Assembly: GCF_900411315.1 (NCBI RefSeq)
Contig: NZ_LS990887.1
Coordinates: 1,053,324-1,117,323 of the forward strand
Length of the DNA stretch: 64,000 nucleotides
Origin: Corynebacterium senegalense
GTDB taxonomy: Bacteria > Actinomycetota > Actinomycetes > Mycobacteriales > Mycobacteriaceae
Direction: 5' to 3'
Shown here: in pieces, positions 37,615-53,824 of the stretch
Position numbering within the stretch: the stretch's first letter is position 1
Layout: every line of letters starts with the position of its first letter
Notes under the pieces: generated by a model
Told to the model about the DNA's origin: nothing
The model's input: only the letters and a program-made list of their open reading frames with translations
Database searches by the model: none
Made by a program: the position numbers and the translations under genes

Positions 37615-38179
37615 GCCCACGGCGGGCCCGCGCCCCGGCGCCGAGCCCCGCGGGCTGTCCGCCGTGCAGTGGCTGACCGTCGCCGTCGGCCTGCTCCTCC
37701 TCGCGCTCGCCGGCGTTGTCGGCCGCGACCTGTGGTTCCACCTGCAGACAGACGGCCCCCACGACTCGTGGGTCGGCTCGTTTTTCCGCTGGCTGGCCCA
37801 GGTGCCGGTCGGGCCCGCGTCGGTGGCGGCCGGGATCGCGGTGGCGGTGCTCGGCCTCGTGCTCGCGATCGCCGCGCTCAACCCCCGCCCGCGCACGCAC
37901 GTGCGCTACGGCTCCGAGACCTCGATCTGGTTGCGGCCCGTCGACATCGCGCGCATGGCCACGTACACGGCCAAGGAGCGGACGGGCGCGCACCACATCC
38001 GCTCCCAGGCGACGCGGAAGAAGCTGAGCGTGCGCGCGCAGGACGACGGCCGCGGCGACGCCCTCCGGGAGCACCTCGAGCAGTCCCTCGCCGAGCAGTT
38101 CGCGGGTCTTGCACGCCCGCCGCGTATCGACGTCCGCCTGACGCCTCGCCCGACCCGCACCGAGGAGGCGATCCTGTGA
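37598..38179 (+). CDS. DUF6286-type membrane protein
   Basis: 193 aa with two membrane segments (about residues 22-42 and 75-93), then a cytoplasmic domain containing HVRYGSETSIWLRPVDIARM and a long helix. Matches the actinobacterial DUF6286 family found in asp23/amaP loci. Overlaps the previous gene by 17 nt and the next by 4 nt (GTGA). Confidence 0.72.
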   Translation: MTSPAEPTAGPRPGAEPRGLSAVQWLTVAVGLLLLALAGVVGRDLWFHLQTDGPHDSWVGSFFRWLAQVPVGPASVAAGIAVAVLGLVLAIAALNPRPRTHVRYGSETSIWLRPVDIARMATYTAKERTGAHHIRSQATRKKLSVRAQDDGRGDALREHLEQSLAEQFAGLARPPRIDVRLTPRPTRTEEAIL

Positions 38180-38736
38180 CCCGCGCGCTCGCCACCCTCA
38201 ACCGGCTGGTCGTCTTCCTCACCGGCCTGGCCCTCGTCGTCGCGGGGCTCGTTCCCGCCGCGCTCTACTGGGATGTCCCCTACGTCTCGGGCCCGCTACA
38301 CCGGCTCAGCCGGGACCGCATGGCCGCGCTGCCCGCCGAGGGCTGGTACCTCACGGCGCTCATCGTCGCACTGGTTCTCTCGATCCTCCTGGGCCTGTGG
38401 TTCGTGCTCGCGAACATCCGCAACCGGGGCTTCAACAACCGGGAGGCCGAACCCGCAGACCCGAAGCACGGCTCGACGGTGCTCAACGTTCAGCGCATCG
38501 CCGAGGCGGCTTGCCAGCACGTCGAGTCCTCGCCGCTTGTCCAGCGCGCCTCCGCCGCCGCGGCCCTGGTCGGGGCGCGGCCGACCGCGACGTTCCGCAT
38601 CGTGGCGGACCCCTACTACAGCTTCGCCGAGGTCGCCGAGCTCATCGAGCGCACCGACCGGGACTTCTGCGAGGCCTGCCGCGGCGTGGACATTGACACC
38701 GTCTACAAGCTCGAGCTCGACCGGATCAGCGCCTAG
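38176..38736 (+). CDS. AmaP-like membrane anchor protein
   Basis: 186 aa from GTG 38176. Two N-terminal membrane segments (about 7-30 and 60-82) are followed by a cytoplasmic domain with VLNVQRIAEAACQHVE and FRIVADPYYSFAEVAELIER. This layout is that of AmaP, which anchors Asp23 to the membrane in staphylococci. Last gene of the operon; its stop overlaps that of the convergent gene. Confidence 0.72.
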   Translation: MTRALATLNRLVVFLTGLALVVAGLVPAALYWDVPYVSGPLHRLSRDRMAALPAEGWYLTALIVALVLSILLGLWFVLANIRNRGFNNREAEPADPKHGSTVLNVQRIAEAACQHVESSPLVQRASAAAALVGARPTATFRIVADPYYSFAEVAELIERTDRDFCEACRGVDIDTVYKLELDRISA

Positions 38737-39434
38737 CTCTCCCCCTCGATGAGCACGCACCGCTCGACCCTCCCGAGGGTCAGCGGCGCCCCGCCGCCCG
38801 CCGGTGCGACCACCATCTCCGCCCCCTCGCGCGCCTCCAGGACACGCTCCCACGAGAACGCTCTGTAACCGACGTCCCTCCGGGCCGGCTCCCAGACGCG
38901 GATGCGCCGCCCGACGGCCACCCGCGCCCCGCCCTCCAGAGCCACGAGCCACATGTGGCCGCCCACCTCTGCCCGGACCAGCCCGCTCAGGCGCGGGGCG
39001 GCCTCTGCGTCGAGCCTGGTGATGAGGCGGACCACGCCGATCCTGTGCTCGATGCCCTCCGCATCCCGCACGACGAGGGGGCGGCCGGGGCCCGTGCGCC
39101 GGAGCGAGTCGTAGCGCCACAGGGCGGGCATCGCCCGCGCCCGTTCGGAATCGCGTACCACAACCAGCCCGTCCGTCACGGTGACGAGGCGCCCCGGGGA
39201 TGTGGTCGAGATGAGGTAGGGGTGGGCCGGGGTGGCGTCGAGAAGCGACGGGTGTTCGGCCTCCATGCGGGCGAGCTCCTCGACGATCTCGGCGTCCGTG
39301 CTGCCCCAGCCGATGCCGCGGTTGGTGAGCACACCCATGAGGGCGCCGAGCGTGAGGTCGGGCTGGCCCTCCCACGCCCTCTGGAGGGCTGCCGTGACCC
39401 GGGGGATGCGGGTGGGGTCGGTGGAGTCGTACAC
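38733..39434 (-). CDS. Uncharacterised protein
   Basis: 233 aa from GTG 39434. No signal peptide or membrane segment. The N-terminal ~70 residues are helical and acidic; the rest looks beta-rich, with repeated charged strands (LVTVTDGLVVVRDSERAR, RLITRLDAEAAPRLSG). I recognise no family. TAGACT lies 9 nt before the GTG and no ribosome binding site is seen, so a leaderless start is possible. It lies convergent to the Asp23 operon and downstream of tuf. Confidence 0.65.
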   Translation of the reverse strand: MYDSTDPTRIPRVTAALQRAWEGQPDLTLGALMGVLTNRGIGWGSTDAEIVEELARMEAEHPSLLDATPAHPYLISTTSPGRLVTVTDGLVVVRDSERARAMPALWRYDSLRRTGPGRPLVVRDAEGIEHRIGVVRLITRLDAEAAPRLSGLVRAEVGGHMWLVALEGGARVAVGRRIRVWEPARRDVGYRAFSWERVLEAREGAEMVVAPAGGGAPLTLGRVERCVLIEGES

Positions 39435-39457
39435 AGTTACCCGAGTCTACGCATGCG

Positions 39458-39494
39458 AAAGGGCCGCCCTCCCGTGTGGGGAGGAACGGCCCTT
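39458..39494 (-). terminator. Rho-independent terminator after tuf
   Basis: AAGGGCCG..CCTCCC pairs with GGGAGGG.CGGCCCTT, followed on the minus strand by TTTCGC. Confidence 0.7.
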
Positions 39495-39522
39495 GGCTAG
39501 CTGGCGTTAGCCAGATCCCGAA

Positions 39523-40713
39523 CTAGTCGAGGATCTTGGTGACGCGGCCAGCGCCGACGGTGCGGGAGCCCTCGCGGATAGCGAAGCGCAGGCCCTCGTC
39601 CATGGCGACCGGCTGGATCAGCTCGACGGACATCTCGACGTTGTCGCCCGGCATGACCATCTCGGTGCCCTCCGGCAGCTTGACGACGCCGGTGACGTCG
39701 GTGGTGCGGAAGTAGAACTGCGGACGGTAGTTGTCGAAGAACGGGGTGTGGCGGCCGCCCTCGTCCTTGGACAGGACGTAGACGGAACCCTCGAACTTGG
39801 TGTGCGGGGTGTAGGCGCCCGGCTTGATGACGACCTGGCCACGCTCGACGTCCTCACGCTTGAGGCCGCGGAGCAGGAGGGCGGCGTTGTCGCCGGCCTC
39901 GGCGGTGTCGAGAAGCTTGTTGAACATCTCGATGGAGGTGACGGTGGTCTTCTGAGCCTTGTCGCGGATACCGATGATCTCGACCTCGTCGTTGAGGTTG
40001 AGGATACCGCGCTCGACACGGCCGGTCACGACGGTGCCGCGGCCGGAAATGGTGAAGATGTCCTCGATCGGCATGAGGAAGTCCTTGTCGGTCTCACGCT
40101 GCGGATCCGGGATGGAGTCGTCGCAAGCCTGCATGAGGTCGAGCACGGACTGAACCCACTTCTCGTCGCCCTCGAGAGCCTTCAGAGCGGAGATGTGGAC
40201 GATCGGGGCGTCCTCGTCGTAGTCCTGCTCAGCCAGAAGCTCGCGGACCTCCATCTCGACGAGCTCGATGATCTCCTCATCGTCGACCATGTCGCACTTG
40301 TTCAGGGCGACGAGGATGTAGGGGACGCCGACCTGGCGGGCGAGCAGAACGTGCTCGCGGGTCTGCGGCATCGGGCCGTCGGTGGCGGCGACAACGAGGA
40401 TCGCGCCGTCCATCTGAGCGGCACCGGTGATCATGTTCTTGATGTAGTCGGCGTGGCCCGGAGCGTCGACGTGCGCGTAGTGGCGCTTCGGGGTGTTGTA
40501 CTCCACGTGGGAGATGTTGATGGTGATGCCGCGCTCGCGCTCCTCCGGAGCCTTGTCAATCGCGTCGAACGCGAATGCCTTGTTCTCCTCCGGGTAGGCG
40601 TCGGCCAGCACCTTGGTGATGGCAGCCGTGGTGGTGGTCTTGCCGTGGTCGACGTGACCGATGGTGCCGATGTTTACGTGCGGCTTCGTACGCTCAAACT
40701 TAGCCTTTGCCAC
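39523..40713 (-). CDS. tuf: Elongation factor Tu
   Basis: Delivers aminoacyl-tRNA to the ribosome. 396 aa from GTG 40713 (AGGAGG site). GTPase motifs [21 protein letters not shown] and [10 protein letters not shown] are complete, and domains II and III are full length. It has its own strong promoter and terminator. Confidence 0.98.
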   Translation of the reverse strand: MAKAKFERTKPHVNIGTIGHVDHGKTTTTAAITKVLADAYPEENKAFAFDAIDKAPEERERGITINISHVEYNTPKRHYAHVDAPGHADYIKNMITGAAQMDGAILVVAATDGPMPQTREHVLLARQVGVPYILVALNKCDMVDDEEIIELVEMEVRELLAEQDYDEDAPIVHISALKALEGDEKWVQSVLDLMQACDDSIPDPQRETDKDFLMPIEDIFTISGRGTVVTGRVERGILNLNDEVEIIGIRDKAQKTTVTSIEMFNKLLDTAEAGDNAALLLRGLKREDVERGQVVIKPGAYTPHTKFEGSVYVLSKDEGGRHTPFFDNYRPQFYFRTTDVTGVVKLPEGTEMVMPGDNVEMSVELIQPVAMDEGLRFAIREGSRTVGAGRVTKILD

Positions 40714-41081
40714 TGCATGTCCTCCTGGACTTCATGGTGGCTACGACCTTCGCAGCCACGTGGTTTACATTTCGCCTTGACCCGCCCCGGACGAAAACCG
40801 GGCGCGCGACAATGGCCATTTCACAATGTGCCAGTTACATGATCCTAGATTCATCAAGACCGTTTTTCAAACCGTCTTGCGCCCGTACGGGCAGCAAGGA
40901 GGATCTCGGCGATCTGAGGAAAAGTAGATCTGCCTTGGGAGTAACGGCCGGCTCAAATCTGGGCCCGGCGGGCCCGTGATCTCAGCCCGGCTGCTACTCC
41001 CCCGGCTCGCCCTCCCCGGGGAGGTGCCGGGGCCCGCTGGCACGCGGGCTCCGACCCCGGGGTGGAGCGGGGTGCTACGGC
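40714..41081. other. Gene-free region between fusA and tuf
   Basis: This 368-nt interval contains the tuf promoter and leader and, nearer fusA, several GC-rich inverted repeats (for example CCTCCCCGGGGAGG at about 41010). No T-tailed terminator and no gene are visible. Confidence 0.5.
40842..40870 (-). promoter_or_regulatory. tuf promoter
   Basis: TTGAAA (40865-40870), a 17-nt spacer and TAGGAT (40842-40847) on the minus strand, giving a 5' leader of ~120 nt. The -35 lies in an imperfect inverted repeat (AAGACCG...CCGTCTT) that could bind a regulator. Confidence 0.65.
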
Positions 41082-43202
41082 CTAGTTGCCGTTGCGCTCG
41101 TCGATGATCTCCTGGGCGACGCTGGAGGGAACCTCACCGTAGGAGTCGAACACCATGGTGTAGTTCGCGCGGCCCTGGGTACGGGAGCGCAGGTCGCCCA
41201 CGTAGCCGAACATCTGCGACAGCGGGACGATGGCCTTGACCACCTTGGCGCCGGAGCGGTCGTCCATGGAGTTGACCTGGCCGCGGCGGGAGTTCAGGTC
41301 GCCGATGACGTCGCCCATGTACTCCTCGGGGGTGACAACCTCGACGGCCATCAGCGGCTCGAGCAGGACCGGCTTCGCCTTCGCGACGGCCTCCTTGAGC
41401 ACCTGGGAGCCGGCCATCTTGAAGGCCATCTCGGAGGAGTCGACCTCGTGGTAGGCACCGTCCTCGAGGGTGGCCTTAATGTTCACCAGGGGGAAGCCGG
41501 CCAGGTAGCCGTACTGCATGGCGTCCTGGATACCGGCGTCGACCGACGGGATGTACTCCTTCGGCACGCGGCCACCGGTGACGGCGTTCTCGAAGCGGTA
41601 GGTGGCGGACTCGCCCTCCTCCAGCTCCTCCGGGTTCGGGTTGTAGGGCTCGATGGTGACGATGACCTTCGCGAACTGGCCGGAACCACCGGTCTGCTTC
41701 TTGTGGGTGTAGTCGAGGGACTCCACCTTCTTGCGGATGGTCTCGCGGTAGGCCACCTGCGGGGAGCCGATGTTCGCCTCGACCTTGAACTCGCGCTTCA
41801 TGCGGTCGACGAGCACGTCGAGGTGCAGCTCGCCCATGCCGCCGATGACGGTCTGGCCGGTCTCGTCGTCGAGCTTGACGGTGAAGGTCGGGTCCTCCTC
41901 CGCAAGCTTCTGGATGGCGGTGCCCAGCTTCTCCTGGTCGGCCTTGGTCTTCGGCTCGATGGCCACCTGGATAACCGGGTCCGGGAAGTCCATGGACTCG
42001 AGGATGATCGGGTGATCCGGGTTGCACAGCGTGTCACCCGTGGTGGTGTTCTTCAGGCCGATGAACGCGTAGATGTTGCCGGCGTCGGCGTGCTCGACCG
42101 GGTTCTCCTTGTTCGCGTGCATCTGGAAGAGCTTGCCCACGCGCTCCTTGTGCTGCTTGGTGGAGTTGAGCATCTGCTCGCCCGGGATGGCCTGGCCGGA
42201 GTAGACGCGCACGTAGGTGAGCTTGCCGAAGAACGGGTGGACGGCGATCTTGAACGCCAGAGCGGAGAAGGGCTCCTCGACGGAGGGCTTGCGCACGAGC
42301 TCCTCCTCGCCGCTCAGGTCGGTGCCGTGCACCTCGCCGATGTCGAGCGGGTTCGGCAGGTAGTCGACGACGGCGTCGAGAAGCGGCTCGATGCCCTTGT
42401 TGCGATAGGCGGTGCCGCAGTAGACGGGGTAGATCTCGGAGTTGACCGTCATCTTGCGGATCGCGGCCTTGATCTCCTCGGTGGTGAGCTCCTCGCCACC
42501 GAAGTACTTCTCCATGAGCTCTTCGTCGGACTCCGCGACGGTCTCCACCAGCTTCTCGCGGTACTCCTCGGCCTTCTCCTGCAGCTCGGCGGGGATCTCG
42601 CCGATCTGCGGCGGGGTGCCGGTCTCGACCTTGCCCGGCCACAGCAGAGCCTTCATCTCGATGAGGTCGACAACGCCGTCGAAGTCATCCTCGGCACCGA
42701 TCGGCAGCTGCATGACCAGCGGCTTGGCGCCGAGGCGGTCGACGATGGTCTGGACGGTGTAGTAGAAGTCCGCACCCAGCTTGTCCATCTTGTTGACGAA
42801 GCAGATGCGCGGGACGTCGTACTTGGCGGCCTGGCGCCAGACCTGCTCGGACTGGGGCTCGACGCCCTCCTTGCCGTCGAAAACCGCGACGGCGCCGTCG
42901 AGGACGCGCAGCGAGCGCTCGACCTCGACCGTGAAGTCCACGTGGCCCGGGGTGTCGATGATGTTGATCTGGTTGTTGTTCCAGAAACAGGTCACCGCGG
43001 CGGACGTAATGGTGATGCCGCGCTCCTTCTCCTGCTCCATCCAGTCGGTGGTGGCGCCGCCGTCGTGCGTCTCGCCGACCTTGCGGTTGATGCCGGTGTA
43101 GAAGAGGATGCGCTCGGTGGTGGTGGTCTTACCGGCATCGATGTGGGCCATGATGCCGATGTTGCGGACCTTGTTCAGATCCTTAAGCACTTCTTGTGCC
43201 AC
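41082..43202 (-). CDS. fusA: Elongation factor G
   Basis: Ribosomal translocase. 706 aa, GTG start at 43202. GTPase motifs [22 protein letters not shown] and NKMDK, domain II, domain IV ([12 protein letters not shown]) and domain V ([14 protein letters not shown]) are intact. No ribosome binding site of normal strength precedes the GTG. It follows rpsL-rpsG; an AT-rich stretch at about 43270-43320 probably holds its own promoter. Confidence 0.98.
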   Translation of the reverse strand: MAQEVLKDLNKVRNIGIMAHIDAGKTTTTERILFYTGINRKVGETHDGGATTDWMEQEKERGITITSAAVTCFWNNNQINIIDTPGHVDFTVEVERSLRVLDGAVAVFDGKEGVEPQSEQVWRQAAKYDVPRICFVNKMDKLGADFYYTVQTIVDRLGAKPLVMQLPIGAEDDFDGVVDLIEMKALLWPGKVETGTPPQIGEIPAELQEKAEEYREKLVETVAESDEELMEKYFGGEELTTEEIKAAIRKMTVNSEIYPVYCGTAYRNKGIEPLLDAVVDYLPNPLDIGEVHGTDLSGEEELVRKPSVEEPFSALAFKIAVHPFFGKLTYVRVYSGQAIPGEQMLNSTKQHKERVGKLFQMHANKENPVEHADAGNIYAFIGLKNTTTGDTLCNPDHPIILESMDFPDPVIQVAIEPKTKADQEKLGTAIQKLAEEDPTFTVKLDDETGQTVIGGMGELHLDVLVDRMKREFKVEANIGSPQVAYRETIRKKVESLDYTHKKQTGGSGQFAKVIVTIEPYNPNPEELEEGESATYRFENAVTGGRVPKEYIPSVDAGIQDAMQYGYLAGFPLVNIKATLEDGAYHEVDSSEMAFKMAGSQVLKEAVAKAKPVLLEPLMAVEVVTPEEYMGDVIGDLNSRRGQVNSMDDRSGAKVVKAIVPLSQMFGYVGDLRSRTQGRANYTMVFDSYGEVPSSVAQEIIDERNGN

Positions 43203-43495
43203 GTTTTTACCCCAACTTAAGAGTCGTCGACGCTGTGGCGTAAAGGCCGGCTTTCCGCCCGCCCGCAGCCAGTGAACGTCTCTGGCGAATATGTATCTTT
43301 ATTAATTCTGCCACTTTTTCACCCACCTGGCAGCGTGGGCTGTGAGCGACGGGCGGCTCGAGGCCGGGAGACGACGCAACCCCGCCAACACCACCAGCCC
43401 CATCTCAGAGGAAGAGCGATATGCAGTTCGTCCGAGGACAGGGCGTGGCGGCCGCGGCGGGGTTGCGCGTGGTTCCGTTCGTCACAGGCGAGGAA
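43203..43495. other. rpsG-fusA spacer with promoter-like AT-rich block
   Basis: A 293-nt spacer. The AT-rich block around 43285-43320 (GAATTAATAAAGATACATATTC on the minus strand is the only such stretch nearby) is the likely fusA promoter. GCAACCCCGCC/GGCGGGGTTGC arms ~80 nt apart could form a long-range stem. Confidence 0.35.
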
Positions 43496-43963
43496 TTACC
43501 AGCGGTAGTGGGCGAAGGCGCGGTTGGCCTCGGCCATCTTGTGGGTGTCCTCGCGGCGCTTCACGGAGGCGCCGAGACCGTTGGATGCGTCCAGGATCTC
43601 GTTGGCCAGGCGCTCGACCATGGTGTTCTCGCGGCGCTGGCGGGTGAAGGTGACCATCCAGCGCAGGGCGAGGGTGTTGGAGCGGGCCGGCTTGACCTCG
43701 ACCGGGACCTGGTAGGTCGCGCCGCCGACGCGGCGGGAGCGGACCTCGAGGTCGGGGCGGATGTTGCCGAGGGCCTTCTCGAGGGTGCCGACGGGATCGG
43801 TGCCGGTCTTCTCGCGGCAGATCTCGAGGGCGCCGTAGACGATGCGCTCTGCGGTGGACTTCTTGCCGTCGCGCAGGATCTTGTTCACCAGCTGGGTCAC
43901 GACCTCGGAGTTGTACACCGGATCCTTGACGACGGGACGCTTCGGAGCTTGCTGCTTACGCAT
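43496..43963 (-). CDS. rpsG: 30S ribosomal protein S7
   Basis: Nucleates assembly of the 30S head. 155 aa, with [19 protein letters not shown] and [20 protein letters not shown]. Six nt after rpsL. Confidence 0.97.
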   Translation of the reverse strand: MRKQQAPKRPVVKDPVYNSEVVTQLVNKILRDGKKSTAERIVYGALEICREKTGTDPVGTLEKALGNIRPDLEVRSRRVGGATYQVPVEVKPARSNTLALRWMVTFTRQRRENTMVERLANEILDASNGLGASVKRREDTHKMAEANRAFAHYRW

Positions 43964-43969
43964 GAGTGA

Positions 43970-44341
43970 TTACTGTCCCTTCTTCGCGCCGTAGCGGGAG
44001 CGAGCCTGCTTGCGGTCCTTGACGCCCTGGGTGTCCAGCGCGCCGCGGATGATCTTGTAGCGGACACCCGGGAGGTCCTTCACACGGCCGCCGCGGACGA
44101 GGACCATGGAGTGCTCCTGCAGGTTGTGGCCCTCGCCCGGGATGTAGGCGGAGACCTCGATGCCGGAGGTCAGGCGCACACGCGCGACCTTACGGAGAGC
44201 GGAGTTCGGCTTCCTCGGGGTGGTGGTGTACACACGGGTGCACACGCCACGACGCTGCGGGGAGCCCTTCAGGGCCACCGTGGCAACCTTGCCACGCTTG
44301 TCGTGGCGGCCCTTGCGGACCAGCTGCTGAATAGTTGGCAT
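43970..44341 (-). CDS. rpsL: 30S ribosomal protein S12, with Arg at codon 43
   Basis: Decoding-centre protein and target of streptomycin-resistance mutations. 123 aa from ATG 44341 (AGAAGG site), conserved throughout: [19 protein letters not shown], then [18 protein letters not shown], and [14 protein letters not shown]. Codon 43 (44213-44215) is AGG, Arg, where the family has Lys (PKKPNS); the wild-type Lys88 in RVKDLPG is kept. A longer frame up to 44509 is unconserved. First gene of rpsL-rpsG(-fusA). Confidence 0.97.
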   Translation of the reverse strand: MPTIQQLVRKGRHDKRGKVATVALKGSPQRRGVCTRVYTTTPRKPNSALRKVARVRLTSGIEVSAYIPGEGHNLQEHSMVLVRGGRVKDLPGVRYKIIRGALDTQGVKDRKQARSRYGAKKGQ

Positions 44342-44564
44342 GAAAATCCTTCTTTTTAAGTCTGTGCACGGGGCGAGCCCCGGAGCGACACCGTACAGTG
44401 CCCATACATGCAAAAATTGGGGCTCTTCCATCCGGGGCCCTGCCGTTCGCACGTTGGAACACCATCGCAATTGTCGCGAGGGATTCAACGTTTCCCGCAC
44501 GCTGCGCACGCGAGAAATACCTCACCAGGATAAAGCACGCCCGGCTCAACCTCCAAATCCCGCC

Positions 44565-44577
44565 TATCATCACGCGT
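44565..44577 (+). promoter_or_regulatory. -10 box for leaderless DUF1707 gene
   Basis: TATCAT (44565-44570), 7 nt, then ATG 44578. No ribosome binding site. Confidence 0.45.
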
Positions 44578-44799
44578 ATGACAGAGGACCCAGCCCTTCC
44601 CCGCCAGCGCGCCACCGACTCCCTGCGCGAAAGAGCCACCGCACTGCTTTCCGACGCCCTCAGCGACGGGCGGATCACCCTTTCCGAGTTCGACGAGCGC
44701 TCCGCCGCCGCGACCGCCCCGATCGTCCGGCTGCGCGGCGTCGCACTGTTGGGCGACGTCGAGGTGGTCAGAAAGCCTCGGGGTGAGCGGACGGTGTGA
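44578..44799 (+). CDS. Small DUF1707 protein
   Basis: 73 aa. The core RATALLSDALSDGRITLSEF and DERSAAATAP fits the DUF1707/SHOCT-like domain, here without any membrane segment. Function unknown; it may interact with the membrane-bound DUF1707 protein at 11295 or other partners. Lies between divergent rpsL and convergent rpoC; one motif copy follows at its stop codon (44796-44810). Confidence 0.65.
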   Translation: MTEDPALPRQRATDSLRERATALLSDALSDGRITLSEFDERSAAATAPIVRLRGVALLGDVEVVRKPRGERTV

Positions 44800-44837
44800 C
44801 GTCGACAAGCGTGCGTCTCAGCGGAAGACGACGAAGG

Positions 44838-44861
44838 GCCCCCGGGCGGATACCCGGGGGC
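44838..44861 (-). terminator. Hairpin terminator after rpoC
   Basis: GCCCCCGGG/CCCGGGGGC stem with a 6-nt loop. On the minus strand it is followed by CCTTCGTCG, a weak T region. Confidence 0.55.
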
Positions 44862-44898
44862 GCTGTGGTTCAGCAGACCCAGCTACAAGCCAGAGTTA

Positions 44899-48897
<3,999 letters not shown>

Positions 48898-48961
48898 GTA
48901 AATTCCCTTTCACCTCCCGGTTCGGGAGGATCGATTGTGGTCTAAGTTCTGTGCGTTCGTC

Positions 48962-48995
48962 CGGGCGTCGAGAAGCGTGCGCTTAACGACGCCCG
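48962..48995. terminator. Strong hairpin in the rpoB-rpoC spacer, made of an inverted motif pair
   Basis: CGGGCGTCG pairs with CGACGCCCG (9 bp, perfect) and, across a 2-nt mismatch, AAGCG pairs with CGCTT around a 2-nt loop. No T run follows on either strand, so it may act as an RNA-processing site or attenuator rather than a full terminator. It is the most perfect inverted pair of the intergenic motif. Confidence 0.5.
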
Positions 48996-49003
48996 CCTGG
49001 CGT

Positions 49004-52501
<3,498 letters not shown>

Positions 52502-52592
52502 CTCACGCGGACCCGGGAAAACTGCTCTGGCTTACAGCCTCGCCGGGAAATCCGCTGGATAAGTTAGCATTCGGTCTGCTGTGGAAGATCCG

Positions 52593-52622
52593 CCCCTAGA
52601 ATGCACAAAGTCACCTTGTCAA
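52593..52622 (-). promoter_or_regulatory. rpoB promoter candidate, proximal
   Basis: TTGACA (52617-52622), an 18-nt spacer and TAGGGG (52593-52598) on the minus strand. The -35 is perfect, the -10 weak. Leader of ~85 nt. Confidence 0.45.
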
Positions 52623-52692
52623 ATGCGGAAAAACAAACCGCACCTGCAAGGTTTCCGGAACAAACTGGAGACGGCTTCCAGCGCAACGACTT

Positions 52693-52721
52693 AGCTTATA
52701 CAAATCCGCGCGCATTGTAAA
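52693..52721 (-). promoter_or_regulatory. rpoB promoter candidate, distal
   Basis: TTTACA (52716-52721), a 17-nt spacer and TAAGCT (52693-52698) on the minus strand. Good spacing and hexamers; leader of ~185 nt. Confidence 0.6.
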
Positions 52722-52831
52722 GACTCGCTATTAATCCTTCAACACCACCCCCCTGGTGTCGACCCCGTGGCCCCCGCTCGCCGTCCTGGGCGGGTTGCTC
52801 ACTTGCCGGGAACTCTACCACTGCCCCGTTG

Positions 52832-53782
52832 TCATTCGGCAAATGTGTGCCTCGGGCGCGTCCGCTCCGGGCGCACCGCGCCCGCCAGGCCCGCCACCGC
52901 GAGCAGGGCGCCGAGGGCGATGACCCCGATGGTCACCGCGCGGGACTGGGCTTGGGAGAAAACCGTCCCGAGCTGGCCCGCCAGCCCCTCCACCTGGGCC
53001 TCGTCCATCCGCGCGTCGTAGGTCACCAGTTCCTTCAGCCGCGCCCCCTGAGCGTCCGCGTAGTAGTCGTCGACCTTCTCCTCTAGGCCCACCACGAGCC
53101 CCGAGACCTGGTCGACGAGGATCACCCGCCGCGCGCTGTGGAAGAGGAACGCCCGGATCTGCTCGCCCTCCGGGCCCTCCACCGTGGTGGTGTTGCGGAG
53201 GTCGGCATAGGCCAGGGCGACGTTGGTGGGGGCGATGTCCTGCTCGAAGCGGTACACCGTCCGGCCCGCCACCTCCTCCTGGCCCACGAAGTGCGCTGGG
53301 GCGGTCGCGCGAAGGGTCGGGTCAAACACCTCGTAGTCCTCCTGCGCGACATCTGCGGGGAACTTCAGCCACTGCCCGCCCGCCGACACCGTCGTCTCCG
53401 GCATGGCCATCACGCTCTGCAGGCGCATGTCGCCGGTGGGCTGGCCCGTGACGCGGTCCATCTCGTACGACCACGTCGCGGCGCTGACCAGGTTGTCAAA
53501 GTCCCGCCCGGCCGTCCCCGCGCGCAGGGTGTCGCCCACCCGCACGCCGGTGGTCTCCCGGTCCGCGGGGTTCTGGATACCCATGTGCAGCTGGCGCGTC
53601 ACGGGGGCGGGTTCGCCCAGGTAGGTCCCCTCCGGGTCACGCAGGGTCCAGGTTGAGTTCTCCAGGTCAAGCGGGAGCCGCCCGTCCCCCAGCAGGAAGC
53701 GCGGGGCGACCAGCCCGCCGACGATGAGAGCGATGCCCACACCGGCGAGCAGGATCGGAAGAATTCGTGACCTGGGCAGCAT
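52832..53782 (-). CDS. DUF3068 (PorA-family) membrane protein
   Basis: 316 aa from ATG 53782. N-terminal membrane segment (ILPILLAGVGIALIVGG), a large extracytoplasmic beta-rich domain, and a C-terminal membrane segment (VTIGVIALGALLAVAGLAGA): the layout of the DUF3068 family of mycolic-acid bacteria. Function unknown, probably envelope-related. The start is set by TACAAT (53791-53796) 8 nt upstream with no ribosome binding site, predicting a leaderless mRNA; a longer in-frame start at 53818 overlaps that -10. Confidence 0.82.
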   Translation of the reverse strand: MLPRSRILPILLAGVGIALIVGGLVAPRFLLGDGRLPLDLENSTWTLRDPEGTYLGEPAPVTRQLHMGIQNPADRETTGVRVGDTLRAGTAGRDFDNLVSAATWSYEMDRVTGQPTGDMRLQSVMAMPETTVSAGGQWLKFPADVAQEDYEVFDPTLRATAPAHFVGQEEVAGRTVYRFEQDIAPTNVALAYADLRNTTTVEGPEGEQIRAFLFHSARRVILVDQVSGLVVGLEEKVDDYYADAQGARLKELVTYDARMDEAQVEGLAGQLGTVFSQAQSRAVTIGVIALGALLAVAGLAGAVRPERTRPRHTFAE

Positions 53783-53796
53783 GACCGCCGATTGTA
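53783..53796 (-). promoter_or_regulatory. -10 box for leaderless DUF3068 gene
   Basis: TACAAT (53791-53796), 8 nt, then ATG 53782. Confidence 0.45.
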
Positions 53797-53824
53797 TCGC
53801 AGGGGTGGGCCGCGCCACCGGCTC

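Larger units (their letters stand above)
52502..52831. other. Gene-free region upstream of rpoB
   Basis: This 330-nt interval is locally AT-rich and holds both rpoB promoter candidates; no gene or clear terminator for the DUF3068 gene is visible. Confidence 0.5.
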
